A DNA stretch of 12,647 bases, from the NCBI GenBank assembly GCA_030647575.1, contig JAUSJS010000339.1, positions 1 through 12,647 on the forward strand. Reading direction: 5' to 3'. This document shows, piece by piece, positions 11,327-12,647 of this stretch. The translations under genes were made by a program, and so were the position numbers. Position 1 is the first letter of the stretch. The number at the start of each line of letters is the position of its first letter. Source of the stretch: Candidatus Limnocylindrales bacterium (GTDB lineage Bacteria; Chloroflexota; Limnocylindria; Limnocylindrales; CSP1-4). Below the pieces are notes generated by a model that was not told the origin of the DNA, searched no databases, and saw nothing but the letters and a program-made list of their open reading frames with translations.

Positions 11327-12184
11327 TCAGCGGGGGACGGCGACGCCGGACGACAGGAGACGGCGGAGGAATCGCCTCGTCCGCTCGTCCTGGGGATTAT
11401 CCAGGACCTGTTCGGGCGGCCCGACTTCGATGAAAGTCCCCTCCTCGATGAAGTAGACCCGGTCGGCAGCCTCCCGGGCGAACTGCATCTCGTGGGTCAC
11501 CACGATCATCGTGCTCCCCTCGTGGGCAAGCTCCTCCATGACCATGATGACCTCCCCGACGAGGGTCGGGTCGAGGGCGCTCGTCGGCTCGTCGAACATG
11601 AGGACCTTCGGCTCCATGGTCAGGGCGCGGGCGATCGCGACACGCTGCTTCTGGCCGCCCGACAGGCGGGCCGGGTATTCGTCCCGCTTCTCCATGAGCC
11701 CGACCTTGTCGAGGTACTTCTCTGCCGTCGCGACCGCCTCGTCCTTCGACACCCCCTTCACCCGGACGGGTCCTTCGATGAGGTTGTCGATCACCTTCAT
11801 GTGGGGGAAGAGGTTGAACTCCTGGAAGACCATCTGTGCCCGCTGGCGGATCTGCCGGATCTTCTCCCGATCGTCTTTGTCGCGAGCGTGGAGCGGGTCA
11901 GCCGCGATCCGGAGCCCATCGACCTCGACCGAGCCGACGGTCGGCTCTTCGAGGAAGTTCGTGCAGCGCAGGAGCGTGCTCTTGCCCGATCCCGAGCGGC
12001 CGATCAGGCAGATCGTCTCGCGCGGGTAGACCTCGAGCGTACAGCCGCGCAGGACATGGTTCGAGCCGAAGAACTTCTCGAGGTTCTCAAGACGCACCAT
12101 CGGCTCTGCGCCGGGTGGTGTGAGAGCGCCTGGCTTGGCGTACCGGTCATGGATCGGAATGTGGATCGGAGACGCCGTGCGCAA
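11327..12184 (-). CDS. Polar amino-acid ABC transporter ATP-binding protein (GlnQ/HisP-like)
   Basis: This is the ATPase subunit of a type I ABC importer for polar amino acids (PAAT family). All motifs are present: Walker A GRSGSGKST (62-70), Q-loop MVFQEFNLFPHM (Q121), signature LSGGQKQR (174-181), Walker B VLMFDEP (194-200), D-loop SALD and H-loop VVTHEM (H231). The 'QEFNLFPHM' and 'MFDEPTSALDP' wording is typical of GlnQ/ArtP/HisP. The start used is a TTG preceded by GGAGG 10 nt upstream and 4 nt after the permease stop; the ATG at 12100 (MVRLENLEKFFG), which matches the usual family start, lacks a Shine-Dalgarno. It ends in an 8-bp palindrome, TGACGTCA, that supplies both its own stop and that of the convergent membrane-protein gene. 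Substrate is not determinable without the binding protein. Confidence 0.95.
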   Translation of the reverse strand: MRTASPIHIPIHDRYAKPGALTPPGAEPMVRLENLEKFFGSNHVLRGCTLEVYPRETICLIGRSGSGKSTLLRCTNFLEEPTVGSVEVDGLRIAADPLHARDKDDREKIRQIRQRAQMVFQEFNLFPHMKVIDNLIEGPVRVKGVSKDEAVATAEKYLDKVGLMEKRDEYPARLSGGQKQRVAIARALTMEPKVLMFDEPTSALDPTLVGEVIMVMEELAHEGSTMIVVTHEMQFAREAADRVYFIEEGTFIEVGPPEQVLDNPQDERTRRFLRRLLSSGVAVPR

Positions 12185-12188
12185 TCGA

Positions 12189-12647
12189 TCAGATCCTCCG
12201 GTCGCTCTCTGCCAAGCGCTTCTCGAGCCGATCCTGGACGACCGAGAAGGCGATCGTCAGGCTCCAGTATATGAGCGCCGCGAGAAGGAGCGTCTCGAGG
12301 GACCGGAAATTCGACTGCCCGACGCGCTGTGCACGCCATAGCAGTTCCTGCACCGTCATCAGCGACACGAGTGCCGAGTCCTTGATCATGGCGATGAACT
12401 CGTTGCCGATGGCCGGGATGACGATCCGGATCGCTTGGGGCAGGATGACCCGGCGCATGGTCTGGGCATCGGTCATCCCGAGCGCGCCCGAGGCCTCGAT
12501 CTGGCCGCGTGGGACCGCCTGGATCCCGGCTCGGAAGATCTCCGTCATATACGCGCCGTAGTTGAAGGCGAGTGCGAAGACCGCCAGCATGATCACGGGG
12601 ATCCCGGCCGAGGCGGGGATGATCTGCGGCAGGGCCAGGTAGATGAA
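12189..12647 (-). CDS. Polar amino-acid ABC transporter permease (partial, 5' end outside window)
   Basis: This is the C-terminal 152 residues of a HisM/GlnP-type inner-membrane permease; the frame is open to the window edge, so the start is missing. The EAA loop that contacts the ATPase is clear: EASGALGMTDAQTMRRVILP followed by QAIRIVIPAIGNEFIAMIKDSALVS. Hydrophobic helices lie before it (PVIMLAVFALAFNYGAYMTE) and after it (TLLLAALIYWSLTIAFSVVQ). It precedes the ATPase gene by 4 nt in the same operon. A periplasmic binding protein gene would be expected further upstream, beyond the right edge. Confidence 0.94.
   Translation of the reverse strand, partial: FIYLALPQIIPASAGIPVIMLAVFALAFNYGAYMTEIFRAGIQAVPRGQIEASGALGMTDAQTMRRVILPQAIRIVIPAIGNEFIAMIKDSALVSLMTVQELLWRAQRVGQSNFRSLETLLLAALIYWSLTIAFSVVQDRLEKRLAESDRRI

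Noticed and set aside
1..12647. CRISPR array, IS elements, tRNA or rRNA genes
   Set aside because: Apart from the 14-bp tandem repeat, no repeat-spacer pattern, transposase, terminal inverted repeats or tRNA cloverleaf sequence was seen on either strand.

Overview
This is a high-GC bacterial segment (coding third positions are strongly G/C) with compact operons and no RNA genes, mobile elements or CRISPR. The gene set fits a Chloroflexota (Limnocylindria-like) or actinobacterial-type genome: an HspR-type MerR repressor next to lon, a KimA-type potassium permease with an N-terminal extension, and several starts that look leaderless behind a TAnnnT -10 element. The phylum is inferred from gene types and style only and is not proven.

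Region 1 (1-3240, minus strand) is a proteostasis operon: promoter and HAIR-like operator, a 43-codon leader ORF, hspR, then lon. The likely logic is HspR repression of its own operon and of lon, relieved by heat or unfolded protein. Region 2 (3241-3666) is a gene-poor gap of about 420 bp holding a 14-bp tandem repeat, several inverted repeats and one doubtful 52-codon ORF.

Region 3 (3667-8967, minus strand) runs rsmG, a calcineurin-like phosphoesterase, a KimA-like K+ permease, a UspA-domain protein, an RCK_N-only TrkA-like protein and an RCK_N+RCK_C TrkA-like protein. Genes are tightly packed, with at least two internal leaderless-type promoters. The last four look like a potassium-homeostasis module with nucleotide-sensing subunits. 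Region 4 (9145-9713) holds the rsmG promoter, a Cu(I)-type CsoR repressor gene and a divergent regulatory region with a CsoR-like operator.

Region 5 (9700-11324, plus strand) is a second operon: a 25-codon leader ORF, an unrecognised protein with a PD-(D/E)XK-nuclease-like core, hpt (hypoxanthine phosphoribosyltransferase) and a four-helix membrane protein. It converges end to end (2 bp apart) with region 6 (11327-12647, minus strand), which encodes a polar amino-acid ABC transporter: an ATPase and a permease cut by the window edge.

No unmistakably new system is visible. The parts most worth follow-up are the K+ permease/RCK pair, the nuclease-like protein coupled to hpt, the leader ORF and operator of hspR-lon, the hairpin over the rsmG start, and the repeated leaderless-promoter geometry.
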